From: UBA1189 sp964570685
GTDB lineage: Bacteria > Bacteroidota > Bacteroidia > Bacteroidales > Bacteroidaceae
Assembly: GCA_964570685.1 (NCBI GenBank)
Contig: CAZMZC010000039.1
Coordinates: forward strand, 1 to 32,607
DNA: 32,607 nucleotides
Direction: 5' to 3'
This document shows, piece by piece, positions 8,286-15,485 of the stretch. Positions within the stretch are counted from its first letter, which is position 1, and each line of letters starts with the position of its first letter. The position numbers and the translations under genes are program-made. The notes under the pieces were generated by a model, which made no database searches, had not been told where the DNA came from, and saw nothing but the letters and a program-made list of their open reading frames with translations.

Positions 8286-8542
8286 GAATCAATCTTACAC
8301 TTCAACACAGAAGGACTGAAATTTCCGCATTGCTGTAATAGCGGATGATGAACAAACATCAGACAGCGCAAATGATAGCTGTCGTAGTGAGACAGAACGC
8401 CGAGATAAGAGTTTACCGAAGCTTCAAGACGGGGTGAAGAATTCTTTTTCAGTCGTCCCACCTTGTTTCTCATACGGTGTAACGAAGAGGTAGAGATATA
8501 GCAGCTGTAGGGTTTCACAAATGCACCGACATAACTCGAGAA
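8267..8542 (-). pseudogene. C-terminal remnant of a diversity-generating-retroelement-type reverse transcriptase
   Basis: The minus-strand frame encodes about 90 residues with hallmarks of the C-terminal thumb region of DGR reverse transcriptases: YVGAFVKPY, then ASVNSYLGVLSHYDSYHLR, then HHPLL and FSPSVLK near the end. In complete enzymes these follow the palm domain with its YxDD catalytic motif. Here nothing upstream encodes a palm; the frame stays open to 8602 but codes for low-complexity hairpin sequence. The gene is therefore 5'-truncated and cannot be catalytic. The last few codons before the stop at 8267 lie inside the dispersed repeat that ends at 8285. It sits directly downstream of, and on the same strand as, a lipoprotein with a DGR-target-like C-terminus. 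I recognise the family from memory of its motifs; no search was run. Confidence 0.7.
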
Positions 8543-8556
8543 TTTCAATAATTTTC

Positions 8557-8592
8557 GCTCCGCTTCGCGGAGCTTTTTGAAGGCTCCGCGAA
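8557..8592. repeat. Two mutually exclusive GC-rich hairpins
   Basis: Three related segments lie in tandem. GCTCCGC (8557-8563) can pair with GCGGAGC (8567-8573) around a 3-base loop. Alternatively TTCGCGGAGC (8564-8573) can pair with GCTCCGCGAA (8583-8592) around a 9-base loop. The structure lies 85-120 bases downstream of the lipoprotein stop codon. GC-rich inverted repeats just after the variable region are known DGR homing elements, which fits the neighbouring genes. A terminator role is less likely because no T-run follows the longer hairpin on the gene strand. Confidence 0.6.
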
Positions 8593-8676
8593 ACAAAAGC
8601 AAAGTTCACAATCAATCAAAATCGAATCAATAATCAAATCAGCAAATCATCGGATGCGCGACACAAGGTCGCTTCT

Positions 8677-9948
8677 TTATTCTGAGACGGGGCGCACCGC
8701 TTGGCCGTAGGTACGATTGTCGTCGAACCAGTAGTAATAGCCCGAATTGAAGTCGAGGCCGTACGCGCGGCTGCTACTGCTGAGGGGCGTAGCAGACCAA
8801 ACGTAGCCGCCGGAACCCGCATAGTAGAGCGACGTATCGTAGCGATAGCCAGCGGCAGGAAGGAAGATAGAGTTTCCGTTAGGACCGGTAACCAAACGGC
8901 CGTTGACTCCATTTAGGGTAGTCCAATTCCAAGTACAATTGTTTAGAAGTTCCTTGATTTCATCCAAAGTAGGCATACGCCAACCATCACCCCAATTGGC
9001 AGTAGCAGCATCATAAGCAGCAGTCAAGTTGCCGTCAGAGCCGATGATACCGCGAGACTCTAACTCTGAAATAGACAAGCCGTAGGTGACACTGTTGTCA
9101 GAGGTATAGCTCGACTTCGTTTCCGTCTCACCCCAAGCGAAATAGTCACCGTACTCCTCGGGAGATTCAGCACCCACGTTACAAGAAGCCCACTTTACAG
9201 ACAAGCCAAGGTCAACGGCATCGTAAGACGATGCATTGGGATTACCCTCCTGAACAAGCGTGAGCGTATCGGCCACCGAGTACTCCGAGTTGTAGAAGAG
9301 GATATGGGCCTCACGCTCCTTACGGCTATCGTTCTCATCCACATCAAACACAAGGTTATGCGTAGCCAAGCCACGGGTAGCATCAGCAGATGCACGCACC
9401 CAATCAGCATCAAGAATCTCGTACTCGAAGTCAACATTGGACTTCAGCTCCACATCAATGGTAGTGGCCTCGTACGATACGCTATAGTCGCTGCGGCTCA
9501 GCAGCACGGCGTACTCATAGTCCTGAGTCACGGCAATCTCGGCCACCTTAACAGTGCCACACAGCAGGTGGATCTTGGCAGAACGGGCCTCATAGGTGTC
9601 GTTGGCCGTCACGCGCACCGCCACCTTGTGCAAGCCTGCAGCACCCGAAGCAGGCTCCACACTGAGCCAGGAGGCAGAGGCACCCTCGGGAGTGACTACC
9701 TCCATAGACCAGTCCACATTGATTTGGAAGGGCACCTTGGTTTCACCGGAAGAGCGGCTGAACGAGAGGTCCTCGATAAAGTAATTCACATAACCGTCGG
9801 GAACGGACACTTCGGGAGTGACGCTGGGGGTAGTACCACCACCCTCTTCACCACTCTCAGGCTCGCAAGAGACCAAGCTCAACGACAGCGCAGGCACAAA
9901 GGCCGCGAACAAGAACGTGCGCAAAAGCGCAAGAATGTTTCTTTTCAT
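8677..9948 (-). CDS. BACON-domain lipoprotein with FISUMP/C-type-lectin-like C-terminus (DGR variable-protein-like)
   Basis: A 423-residue surface lipoprotein. The signal peptide ends in a lipobox (SLVSC, Cys about 28), followed by a Gly/Glu/Pro linker. Two BACON-like beta-sandwich modules follow (about 55-140 and 145-235), each ending in a TQDYE or VQEGN type strand. The C-terminal part, from AVDLGLSVKWASCNVG through WRMPTLDEIKELL, NSIFLPAAGYR, GYVWSATP and GQAVRPVSE, matches the FISUMP/C-type-lectin fold used by DGR variable proteins. The last 50 residues are rich in Tyr, Ser, Asp, Asn and Gly in positions where DGR targets are diversified. A DGR-type reverse transcriptase fragment lies just downstream. 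Ligand and function are unknown. The ATG at 9948 gives an intact signal sequence. Confidence 0.85.
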   Translation of the reverse strand: MKRNILALLRTFLFAAFVPALSLSLVSCEPESGEEGGGTTPSVTPEVSVPDGYVNYFIEDLSFSRSSGETKVPFQINVDWSMEVVTPEGASASWLSVEPASGAAGLHKVAVRVTANDTYEARSAKIHLLCGTVKVAEIAVTQDYEYAVLLSRSDYSVSYEATTIDVELKSNVDFEYEILDADWVRASADATRGLATHNLVFDVDENDSRKEREAHILFYNSEYSVADTLTLVQEGNPNASSYDAVDLGLSVKWASCNVGAESPEEYGDYFAWGETETKSSYTSDNSVTYGLSISELESRGIIGSDGNLTAAYDAATANWGDGWRMPTLDEIKELLNNCTWNWTTLNGVNGRLVTGPNGNSIFLPAAGYRYDTSLYYAGSGGYVWSATPLSSSSRAYGLDFNSGYYYWFDDNRTYGQAVRPVSE

Positions 9949-10004
9949 AATACAATAGGATTTAATGATTGATAAATTAGAAAATTCGATTACAAGGATT
10001 CAAT

Positions 10005-10058
10005 AAAAAAGGTACGGCATCACGGACAGCACCTGCCGTGCCTGTCCGTAATGCCGTA
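10005..10058 (-). terminator. Intrinsic-terminator-like hairpin in the lipoprotein leader
   Basis: TACGGCAT (10013-10020) plus ACGGACAG (10022-10029) pair with CTGTCCGT (10042-10049) plus ATGCCGTA (10051-10058), with one mismatch and an extra small stem in the loop. On the minus strand the hairpin is followed by CC and six T residues. It is therefore oriented to stop transcripts heading for the lipoprotein gene whose ATG is at 9948. It could be an attenuator or the end of a small upstream RNA. Confidence 0.65.
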
Positions 10059-10087
10059 TATACATTATCTATTATATACGCGTAACT

Positions 10088-10120
<33 letters not shown>

Positions 10121-10206
10121 ATACAAAATCCACACATATCCAAATTATTAGCCCTGTTTTTTAGACGATTATACACGCTTTTACTATCCGCTAAGTATAT
10201 TGATGG

Positions 10207-10214
10207 CAAAGATA
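10207..10214 (-). promoter_or_regulatory. -7 promoter box upstream of the lipoprotein
   Basis: The minus strand reads TATCTTTG, an exact TAnnTTTG match. A transcript from here would cross the (CA)14 tract and the terminator hairpin before reaching the lipoprotein ATG, giving a leader of roughly 250 bases. No convincing -33 box is visible in the A/T-rich sequence beyond it. Confidence 0.5.
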
Positions 10215-10503
10215 TATATTAATTCTGAATTATGAATTATGAATTGTGAATTATTTTTAATATTCATAACACGCAAGCGTGTACGATGACGTTAACGATG
10301 ACGAAAACCCTTTCTGAATTAAAAGTTAAAAGTGAAAAATTAAAACAGAGGCAGGACACGCGGAGCGTGTACGATGACGAAAACAAGGCAGCGGAACTGC
10401 AGTTTAGAATTGCAGATGAACGTTTAATGATTAACGGTGAACGATAAATGGCTGAAGAAGAATGTATATAAACGAAGGCTCTATAAAACAAGTGTTGAGG
10501 AAT
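10215..10503. other. Non-coding spacer with two related small hairpins
   Basis: I see no convincing gene here. It starts with an A/T-rich spacer of GAATTATG-type units (10219-10256). Two related segments follow: ACACGC-AA-GCGTGT then ACGATGACG at 10269-10291, and ACACGC-GGA-GCGTGT then ACGATGACG at 10356-10380. Each forms a 6-bp hairpin. A minus-strand frame spans the region but its product is low-complexity and crosses repeat boundaries, so I do not call it. Confidence 0.5.
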
Positions 10504-11043
10504 AGGTTGTCCGGCTGTCCTTATTGAGTGTAACACACTGACACATTGCCAGTAAGCAAGGACAACCTGGGTTGACCAGGGGTGTCCTCTATTTGCGGGT
10601 CGCAGACCTTGATACTCGACTACGGCCGATTGCAAATCAGCCGTAACTAACGATACAATCAATCGCAAACCAGACAGACCTTCTATTATCTCGAGACGCC
10701 TGTCCGATAAATTCTTTCTTGCAATCCGTTAAATCGTGAGAATCCTTAGAAAAAGTAAATCATAAGCACTGAATAGTAAATCAAAGCTTATGATTTATTA
10801 TTCACAAGCTTTGAATATTAAATCAGTGCTTATGATTTAAGAATTGGCTTGTGGAAACGGGAAAAGAGGAAATGCATTTCTAGAAAAGAGCAAGTGCATT
10901 CCCTACTTGTCTTTATGGGGAGGGGATATCAGAGCACACCGACGGCTGGGGACAACCTCGGGACAGCTGGGACAGCTGGGGTTGTCCTCGTCTATCTATT
11001 CATAATCAATACGTTGCACCCTACAAGGACAGCCGGACAACCT
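10504..11043. mobile_element. 540-base inverted-repeat (MITE-like) element
   Basis: The left end AGGTTGTCCGGCTGTCCTT (10504-10522) is an exact reverse complement of the right end (11025-11043), and weaker similarity continues about 20 bases inward. Inside each end is a further hairpin built from the same GGACAACC/GGTTGTCC words (10559-10588 and 10950-10987). The core holds a 17-bp-armed palindrome. No transposase frame is present, and I see no clear target-site duplication. This is the pattern of a non-autonomous element or a remnant of one; the family is not recognised. Confidence 0.55.
10756..10839. repeat. Large nested palindrome (cruciform-like)
   Basis: TAAATCATAAGCACTGA (10756-10772) is the perfect reverse complement of 10823-10839. 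Inside it, TCAAAGCTT (10781-10789) pairs with AAGCTTTGA (10806-10814). The word GCTTATGATTTA occurs twice (10786-10797 and 10828-10839). It sits in the middle of the inverted-repeat element. Confidence 0.85.
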
Positions 11044-11171
11044 GTTTCGGAAAAGTGATTTATAGGTATTGACCTCCTAATCTAAGAGGAGAATTTAAGG
11101 TTTGGGACAACATCTATATCAGTGCTAAAAAAATAAGTTCGTAATTGCACCTTCGTTAAGAAAAATTGTTG

Positions 11172-11256
11172 TAACTTTGCATTATGAATATAGCGAAGAT
11201 AAGCTGCACTCGTTGGAAATAAAGCAAGCTTTATTCACTCGTTTGCATTATCTTTG
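11172..11256 (+). promoter_or_regulatory. Two -7 promoter boxes upstream of the small ORF and nuo operon
   Basis: TAACTTTG (11172-11179) and TATCTTTG (11249-11256) both match the Bacteroidetes -7 consensus on the plus strand. The second is about 33 bases before the ATG at 11289. Around it, ATAGCGAAGATAA occurs at 11190-11202 and again at 11264-11276, and the first copy is inverted against TTATCTTTGC (11248-11257). This looks like a duplicated promoter-proximal motif. No other promoter box is evident before nuoA, so this may drive the whole operon. Confidence 0.6.
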
Positions 11257-11288
11257 CATATAAATAGCGAAGATAAAGAAAAAACCAG

Positions 11289-11660
11289 ATGAAAAGGAAC
11301 CGCTTCTTCCTGACTTTGACTGCACTGCTGCCATTGCTGTGTATATACATACAGAGCTGGTGGACAGTAGAGACGGTGATGGAGGCCGAGGATACCACCC
11401 CGACACAGGTGGTGATGTCTCCAAGCCAACTGCCGTTGGAGGATGAGCGGCACTATGCGGAGGACGCGATGCAGTATGCCATATCTGTAGGCACCTTCTC
11501 CACGAAACTTACCAAATGGGACGGGGAATGTATCATCGTTTCGGCAGACAATGAGGATTGGTGCCTGGGGACAAAGTGTGCGGCCAGCCACTCTCTCCAC
11601 CAGCCGGCGCTATCGGATGGGCGCAGTGTCATCATCCGTCTGCATCATCTCATCATTTAG
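11289..11660 (+). CDS. Small putative exported protein upstream of nuoA
   Basis: A 123-residue protein of unknown function. The N-terminus MKRNRFFLTLTALLPLLCIYI is a good signal peptide or anchor, followed by an acidic region and a domain with two cysteines (GECIIV and EDWCLG, plus KCAAS). I recognise no family. In favour of a real gene are a well-placed promoter box, a basic-hydrophobic N-terminus and a position at the head of the nuo cluster in the same direction. Against it is the lack of any known homologue and a competing frame on the other strand (11235-11600) of similar length. The stop at 11658-11660 is followed by hairpins before nuoA. Confidence 0.5.
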   Translation: MKRNRFFLTLTALLPLLCIYIQSWWTVETVMEAEDTTPTQVVMSPSQLPLEDERHYAEDAMQYAISVGTFSTKLTKWDGECIIVSADNEDWCLGTKCAASHSLHQPALSDGRSVIIRLHHLII

Positions 11661-11683
11661 CCATACACATTCTTAACTTATAT

Positions 11684-11764
11684 ATAGCAGTAGAGCAAGC
11701 ACTAAGTGTATCTACTGCTATGGTGCTTTATGGGAGGCGGTGCAAGGAACTACCCTGCCGCCCA
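11684..11764 (+). promoter_or_regulatory. Tandem hairpins in the nuoA leader
   Basis: ATAGCAGTAGA (11684-11694) pairs perfectly with TCTACTGCTAT (11711-11721). A second stem joins GGCGG (11736-11740) with CCGCC (11758-11762). They fill the gap between the small ORF and nuoA. No T-run follows, so RNA processing or leader control is as likely as termination. The role is inferred. Confidence 0.4.
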
Positions 11765-11805
11765 TAATCCTGAAACAAGAAACAGACTATATACGATAAG
11801 GATAT

Positions 11806-12159
11806 ATGAACTTTGTAACAATGCTTGTGACCGTCGTAGTGACGGCAATCACCTTCGTAGCCATCGTAGTGATACTATCGCGGCTGCTCGCTCCACGCTC
11901 ATACAATGAGCAGAAAATGGAGCCTTACGAGTGCGGTATCCCCACACGCGGAGGTTCGTGGATGAAGTTCCGCATAGGCTACTACCTGTATGCCATACTC
12001 TTCCTAATGTTCGAGGTGGAGACGGTATTCCTCTTCCCCTGGGCCGTGGTGACACGTGACTTGGGCGTGGCAGGACTGATGGGCATACTGTTCTTCCTTT
12101 TTATCTTAATTCTGGGCCTTGCCTATGCCTGGAGGAAAGGAGCGCTGAGATGGAAGTGA
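11806..12159 (+). CDS. nuoA: NADH-quinone oxidoreductase subunit A
   Basis: A 117-residue membrane subunit of respiratory complex I with three transmembrane helices. The loop after helix 1 holds the conserved segment MEPYECGIP with the key cysteine, and helix 2 contains FEVETVFLFPW, whose Glu residues lie in the quinone/proton region. It opens the run nuoA-B-CD-H-I-J-K-L-M-N and its end overlaps the start of nuoB by ten bases, so translation is coupled. The length is typical. Confidence 0.96.
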   Translation: MNFVTMLVTVVVTAITFVAIVVILSRLLAPRSYNEQKMEPYECGIPTRGGSWMKFRIGYYLYAILFLMFEVETVFLFPWAVVTRDLGVAGLMGILFFLFILILGLAYAWRKGALRWK

Positions 12160-12746
12160 CGAAGAAGCCCAAAATAAAATCGATCCCCTACGAGGAGTTC
12201 AAGGACAACGAGACTCTGGAGCAGCTGGTGAAGCAGCTCAACGAGGGGGGCACCAATGTAGTGGTGGGCGTGCTGGACGACCTCATTGACTGGGGACGCA
12301 GCAACTCGCTGTGGCCGCTGACCTTCGCTACCAGCTGTTGCGGTATCGAGTTTATGGCTGTGTGTGCCTCAAGGTACGACATTGCCCGCTTCGGATTCGA
12401 GATTACCCGCAACAGCCCCCGACAGGCCGACGTGATTCTCGTGAGCGGCACCATCACCCACAAGATGGCTCCCGTGCTGCGCCGTCTGTACGAGCAGATG
12501 GCCGACCCGAAGTATGTCATCGCCGTAGGCGGATGTGCCGTGAGTGGCGGTCCCTTCCGCAAGTCGTACCACGTGGTGCAGGGTGTAGATGAGATATTGC
12601 CTGTGGATGTATACATCCCCGGATGTCCGCCCCGCCCCGAGGCCTTCCTTTATGGTATGATGCAGCTGCAGCGTAAGGTGAAGGTGGAGAAGTTCTTCGG
12701 AGGAGTGAACAGGAAGAAGAAAGAAGGAAAGGAGGACAACGTATGA
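12150..12746 (+). CDS. nuoB: NADH-quinone oxidoreductase subunit B
   Basis: A 198-residue peripheral subunit that carries the terminal iron-sulphur cluster N2, which passes electrons to quinone. The four ligands are visible as the tandem pair in ATSCCGIEF, then GGCAVSGG and YIPGCPPRPEA. The N-terminal 40 residues and the Lys-rich C-terminus are family-variable extensions. It overlaps nuoA by ten bases and nuoCD by four (ATGA), which indicates tight translational coupling. Confidence 0.96.
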   Translation: MEVTKKPKIKSIPYEEFKDNETLEQLVKQLNEGGTNVVVGVLDDLIDWGRSNSLWPLTFATSCCGIEFMAVCASRYDIARFGFEITRNSPRQADVILVSGTITHKMAPVLRRLYEQMADPKYVIAVGGCAVSGGPFRKSYHVVQGVDEILPVDVYIPGCPPRPEAFLYGMMQLQRKVKVEKFFGGVNRKKKEGKEDNV

Positions 12747-14386
12747 GTCAGGAGACACTATACATAGCTCCCGAGGCGCTGCTGAGCACGATGGAGCGAC
12801 TGAGAGATACCGAGCAGATGGACTACCTGCGCAGCCTCACCGGTATGGACTGGGGCAACGGGCTCCATCCCGACCTTCCCCAAGGGGAAGGAGCAGAAAG
12901 TGCGGCAGAGCACCCCACGACTCCTTCTTATGGAACGGCCGGACTGGGCGTCGTCTATCACTTGGAGTCGACCGTCACTGGCAAGCGCATATGTGTGAAG
13001 ACCTCGACCCTCGACCGCGAGCATCCGCATCTGCCCAGTGTATGCCACCTGTGGAAGGGAGCCGAGCTGCCCGAGCGCGAGGTGTATGACTTCTTCGGCA
13101 TCATCTTTACCGACCATCCCGATATGCGCCGACTCTTCCTGCGCGAGGATTGGGTAGGATTTCCGCTCCGAAAGGACAATGACCCCGAGAAGGAGAATCC
13201 CCTGCGCATGACCAACGAGGAGACCATCGACACCACCTATATATATAAGGAGAAGGCAGACGGCACGCTGGAACGTATGCAGAGGAAGCTGTTTGAGGAC
13301 GACGAATATGTCATCAACATCGGTCCGCAACACCCCGCCACACACGGAGTGCTGCGATTCCGCACCTCACTGGAAGGCGAGGAGATAAACAAGATAAACG
13401 TACACTGCGGCTACATACACCGTGGCATAGAGAAGATGAACGAGAGCCTCACCTACCCGCAAACATTGGCCCTCACCGACCGACTGGACTACCTGAGCGC
13501 TATGCAGAGCCGCCACGCACTGTGCATATGCGTAGAGCAGGCGCTGGGCGTAGAGGTGAGCGACCGCGTGAAGGTGATACGCACCATCATGGACGAGCTA
13601 CAGCGCATAGACTCGCACATCCTGTTCTTCTCGTGTCTGTGTCAGGATATGGGTGCCACCACGGCGTTCCTCTACGGTTTCCGCGACCGCGAGAAGGTGC
13701 TCGACATCTTCGAGGAGACGTGTGGCGGACGCCTCATCATCAACTACAACACCATCGGTGGCGTACAGGCCGACCTGCACCCCAACTTCGTGAAGCGGGT
13801 GAAGGAGTTTATCCCCTATATGCGACGCAACATACAGGAGTATCACGACATCTTCACTGGCAACATCATCACCCAGACCCGACTGAAAGGTACGGGCATA
13901 CTGAGCCGCGAGGATGCCATCGCATTCGGTGCCACAGGAGGTACGGGACGTGCCAGCGGATGGGCGTGCGACGTGCGCAAACGCATACCCTACGCTGCCT
14001 ACGACCGTGTGGACTTCAAGGAGATAGTCTACACCGAGGGCGACTGCTTTGCCCGCTATATGGTGCGCCTGGACGAGATAGAGCAGAGCCTGCGCATCAT
14101 AGAGCAGCTCATCGACAATATCCCCGAAGGCAGCATACAGGAGAAGATGAAGCCCATCATCCGTCTGCCGGAGGGAAGTTGGTATACTGCTGTGGAGAGC
14201 AGCCGTGGAGAGTTTGGCGTATACTTGGAAAGCCGTGGCGACAAGTATCCCTACCGCTTGCACTACCGCCCTACAGGGCTGCCGCTCGTAGCTGTAGTGG
14301 ACACGCTGACACGCGGTGCCAAGATTGCCGATCTCATTGCCATAGGTGGAACGTTGGACTATATAGTGCCGGATATTGATAGGTAA
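12743..14386 (+). CDS. nuoCD: Fused NADH-quinone oxidoreductase subunits C and D
   Basis: A 547-residue fusion. The NuoC part (about 1-165) has the signature HLPSVCHLWKGAELPEREVYD, here split as HLPSVCHLWKGA and EREVYDFFGI. The NuoD part begins near residue 190 with NIGPQHPATHGVLRF and contains the quinone-pocket His and Tyr motifs, RGIEKMNE and the NYNTIGGV segment. NuoD relatives descend from the large subunit of NiFe hydrogenases. C-D fusion is seen in several bacterial complex I operons. The start overlaps the nuoB stop. Confidence 0.95.
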   Translation: MSQETLYIAPEALLSTMERLRDTEQMDYLRSLTGMDWGNGLHPDLPQGEGAESAAEHPTTPSYGTAGLGVVYHLESTVTGKRICVKTSTLDREHPHLPSVCHLWKGAELPEREVYDFFGIIFTDHPDMRRLFLREDWVGFPLRKDNDPEKENPLRMTNEETIDTTYIYKEKADGTLERMQRKLFEDDEYVINIGPQHPATHGVLRFRTSLEGEEINKINVHCGYIHRGIEKMNESLTYPQTLALTDRLDYLSAMQSRHALCICVEQALGVEVSDRVKVIRTIMDELQRIDSHILFFSCLCQDMGATTAFLYGFRDREKVLDIFEETCGGRLIINYNTIGGVQADLHPNFVKRVKEFIPYMRRNIQEYHDIFTGNIITQTRLKGTGILSREDAIAFGATGGTGRASGWACDVRKRIPYAAYDRVDFKEIVYTEGDCFARYMVRLDEIEQSLRIIEQLIDNIPEGSIQEKMKPIIRLPEGSWYTAVESSRGEFGVYLESRGDKYPYRLHYRPTGLPLVAVVDTLTRGAKIADLIAIGGTLDYIVPDIDR

Positions 14387-14398
14387 AATAAATGATTT

Positions 14399-15475
14399 AT
14401 GTTTGACTTTAGTAATATAACAAACTGGATACACGAGTGGCTACTATCCCTGATGCCCGAGGGATGGGCTATCTTCGTCGAGTGTGTGGGAGTAGGCATA
14501 GGCCTCATCGTGCTGTATGCCCTGCTGGCCATCATACTCATCTATATGGAGCGTAAGGTGTGTGCGGCCTTCCAATGCCGCATCGGTCCCAACCGAGTAG
14601 GACCCTGGGGTATCATACAGGTCATCTGCGACGTATTGAAGATGCTGACCAAGGAAATCTTCACACCCAAGGGAGTGGACAAGAAACTGTACAATCTGGC
14701 ACCATACCTCATACTGCTGGCATCGTTCCTCACCTTTGCCTGCCTGCCCGTGAGCAAGGGACTGGAGATACTGGACTTCAACGTGGGCGTATTCTTCCTG
14801 CTGGCTGCGTCGAGTATAGGCGTGGTGGGCATCCTGCTGGCGGGATGGAGCTCTAACAACAAGTACTCCATCATCGGTGCCATGCGAAGCGGTGCACAGA
14901 TTATCAGTTATGAGCTGTCGGCCGGTATGGCTATCCTCACGATGGTGGTACAGGCCGGTACGATGCAGGTGTCGGAGCTGATAGAGGTGCAATCCAACGG
15001 ATGGCTCATCTTCACAGGACACCTGCCGGCACTCATCGCCTTCGTCATCTACCTGATTGCGGGTAACGCCGAGTGTAACCGCGGCCCCTTCGACCTGCCC
15101 GAGGCGGAGAGCGAACTGACTGCCGGATACCACACCGAGTACTCGGGCATGGGCTTCGGATTCTTCTATCTGGCCGAGTATCTCAACCTCTTCATCGTAG
15201 CGGCTATTGCCGCCACGGTATTCTTGGGCGGATGGATGCCTCTGCACATCCCCGGCCTGGACGGGTTCAATGCTGTGATGGACTATATCCCCGGCTTTGT
15301 GTGGTACTTCGGTAAGGCCTTCTTCGTGGTGTTCCTGATGATGTGGATGCGCTGGAGTTTCCCACGCTTGCGAATAGACCAAATCTTGTCGCTCGAATGG
15401 AAGTACCTGATGCCCATCGCTATGGTAAACCTACTGCTGATGGCCGTCATCGTGACATTGGGATGGCATTTCTAA
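14399..15475 (+). CDS. nuoH: NADH-quinone oxidoreductase subunit H
   Basis: A 358-residue integral membrane subunit with about eight helices that, with NuoB and NuoD, forms the quinone-binding chamber. Conserved cytoplasmic loops are visible: ERKVCAAFQCRIGPNRVGP after helix 1, and NRGPFDLPEAESELTAGY followed by HTEYSGM. The usual acidic residues that couple quinone reduction to proton pumping are in these loops. It is 12 bases downstream of nuoCD and 10 bases upstream of nuoI. Confidence 0.96.
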   Translation: MFDFSNITNWIHEWLLSLMPEGWAIFVECVGVGIGLIVLYALLAIILIYMERKVCAAFQCRIGPNRVGPWGIIQVICDVLKMLTKEIFTPKGVDKKLYNLAPYLILLASFLTFACLPVSKGLEILDFNVGVFFLLAASSIGVVGILLAGWSSNNKYSIIGAMRSGAQIISYELSAGMAILTMVVQAGTMQVSELIEVQSNGWLIFTGHLPALIAFVIYLIAGNAECNRGPFDLPEAESELTAGYHTEYSGMGFGFFYLAEYLNLFIVAAIAATVFLGGWMPLHIPGLDGFNAVMDYIPGFVWYFGKAFFVVFLMMWMRWSFPRLRIDQILSLEWKYLMPIAMVNLLLMAVIVTLGWHF

Positions 15476-15485
15476 TTATAAAATA

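Noticed and set aside
8557..8578. Plus-strand intrinsic terminator (7-bp stem followed by TTTTT)
   Set aside because: No plus-strand gene lies upstream, so the T-run is probably just the loop of the longer alternative hairpin.
10264..10668. 134-residue minus-strand open frame in the repeat-rich gap
   Set aside because: The product is low-complexity and crosses the boundary of the inverted-repeat element and two hairpins; the TADLQSA-type phrase is typical of translated intergenic repeats.
11235..11600. 121-residue minus-strand open frame opposite the small nuo-leader protein
   Set aside because: It lacks a signal or domain and a clear promoter, whereas the plus-strand frame has both a signal peptide and a promoter box.
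13522..14379. 285-residue plus-strand open frame inside nuoCD
   Set aside because: It is a frame-shifted reading of nuoD sequence with Arg/His-rich composition.
14444..15382. 312-residue minus-strand open frame inside nuoH
   Set aside because: It lies wholly inside a certain gene on the other strand and its His/Gln-rich product has no recognisable domain.
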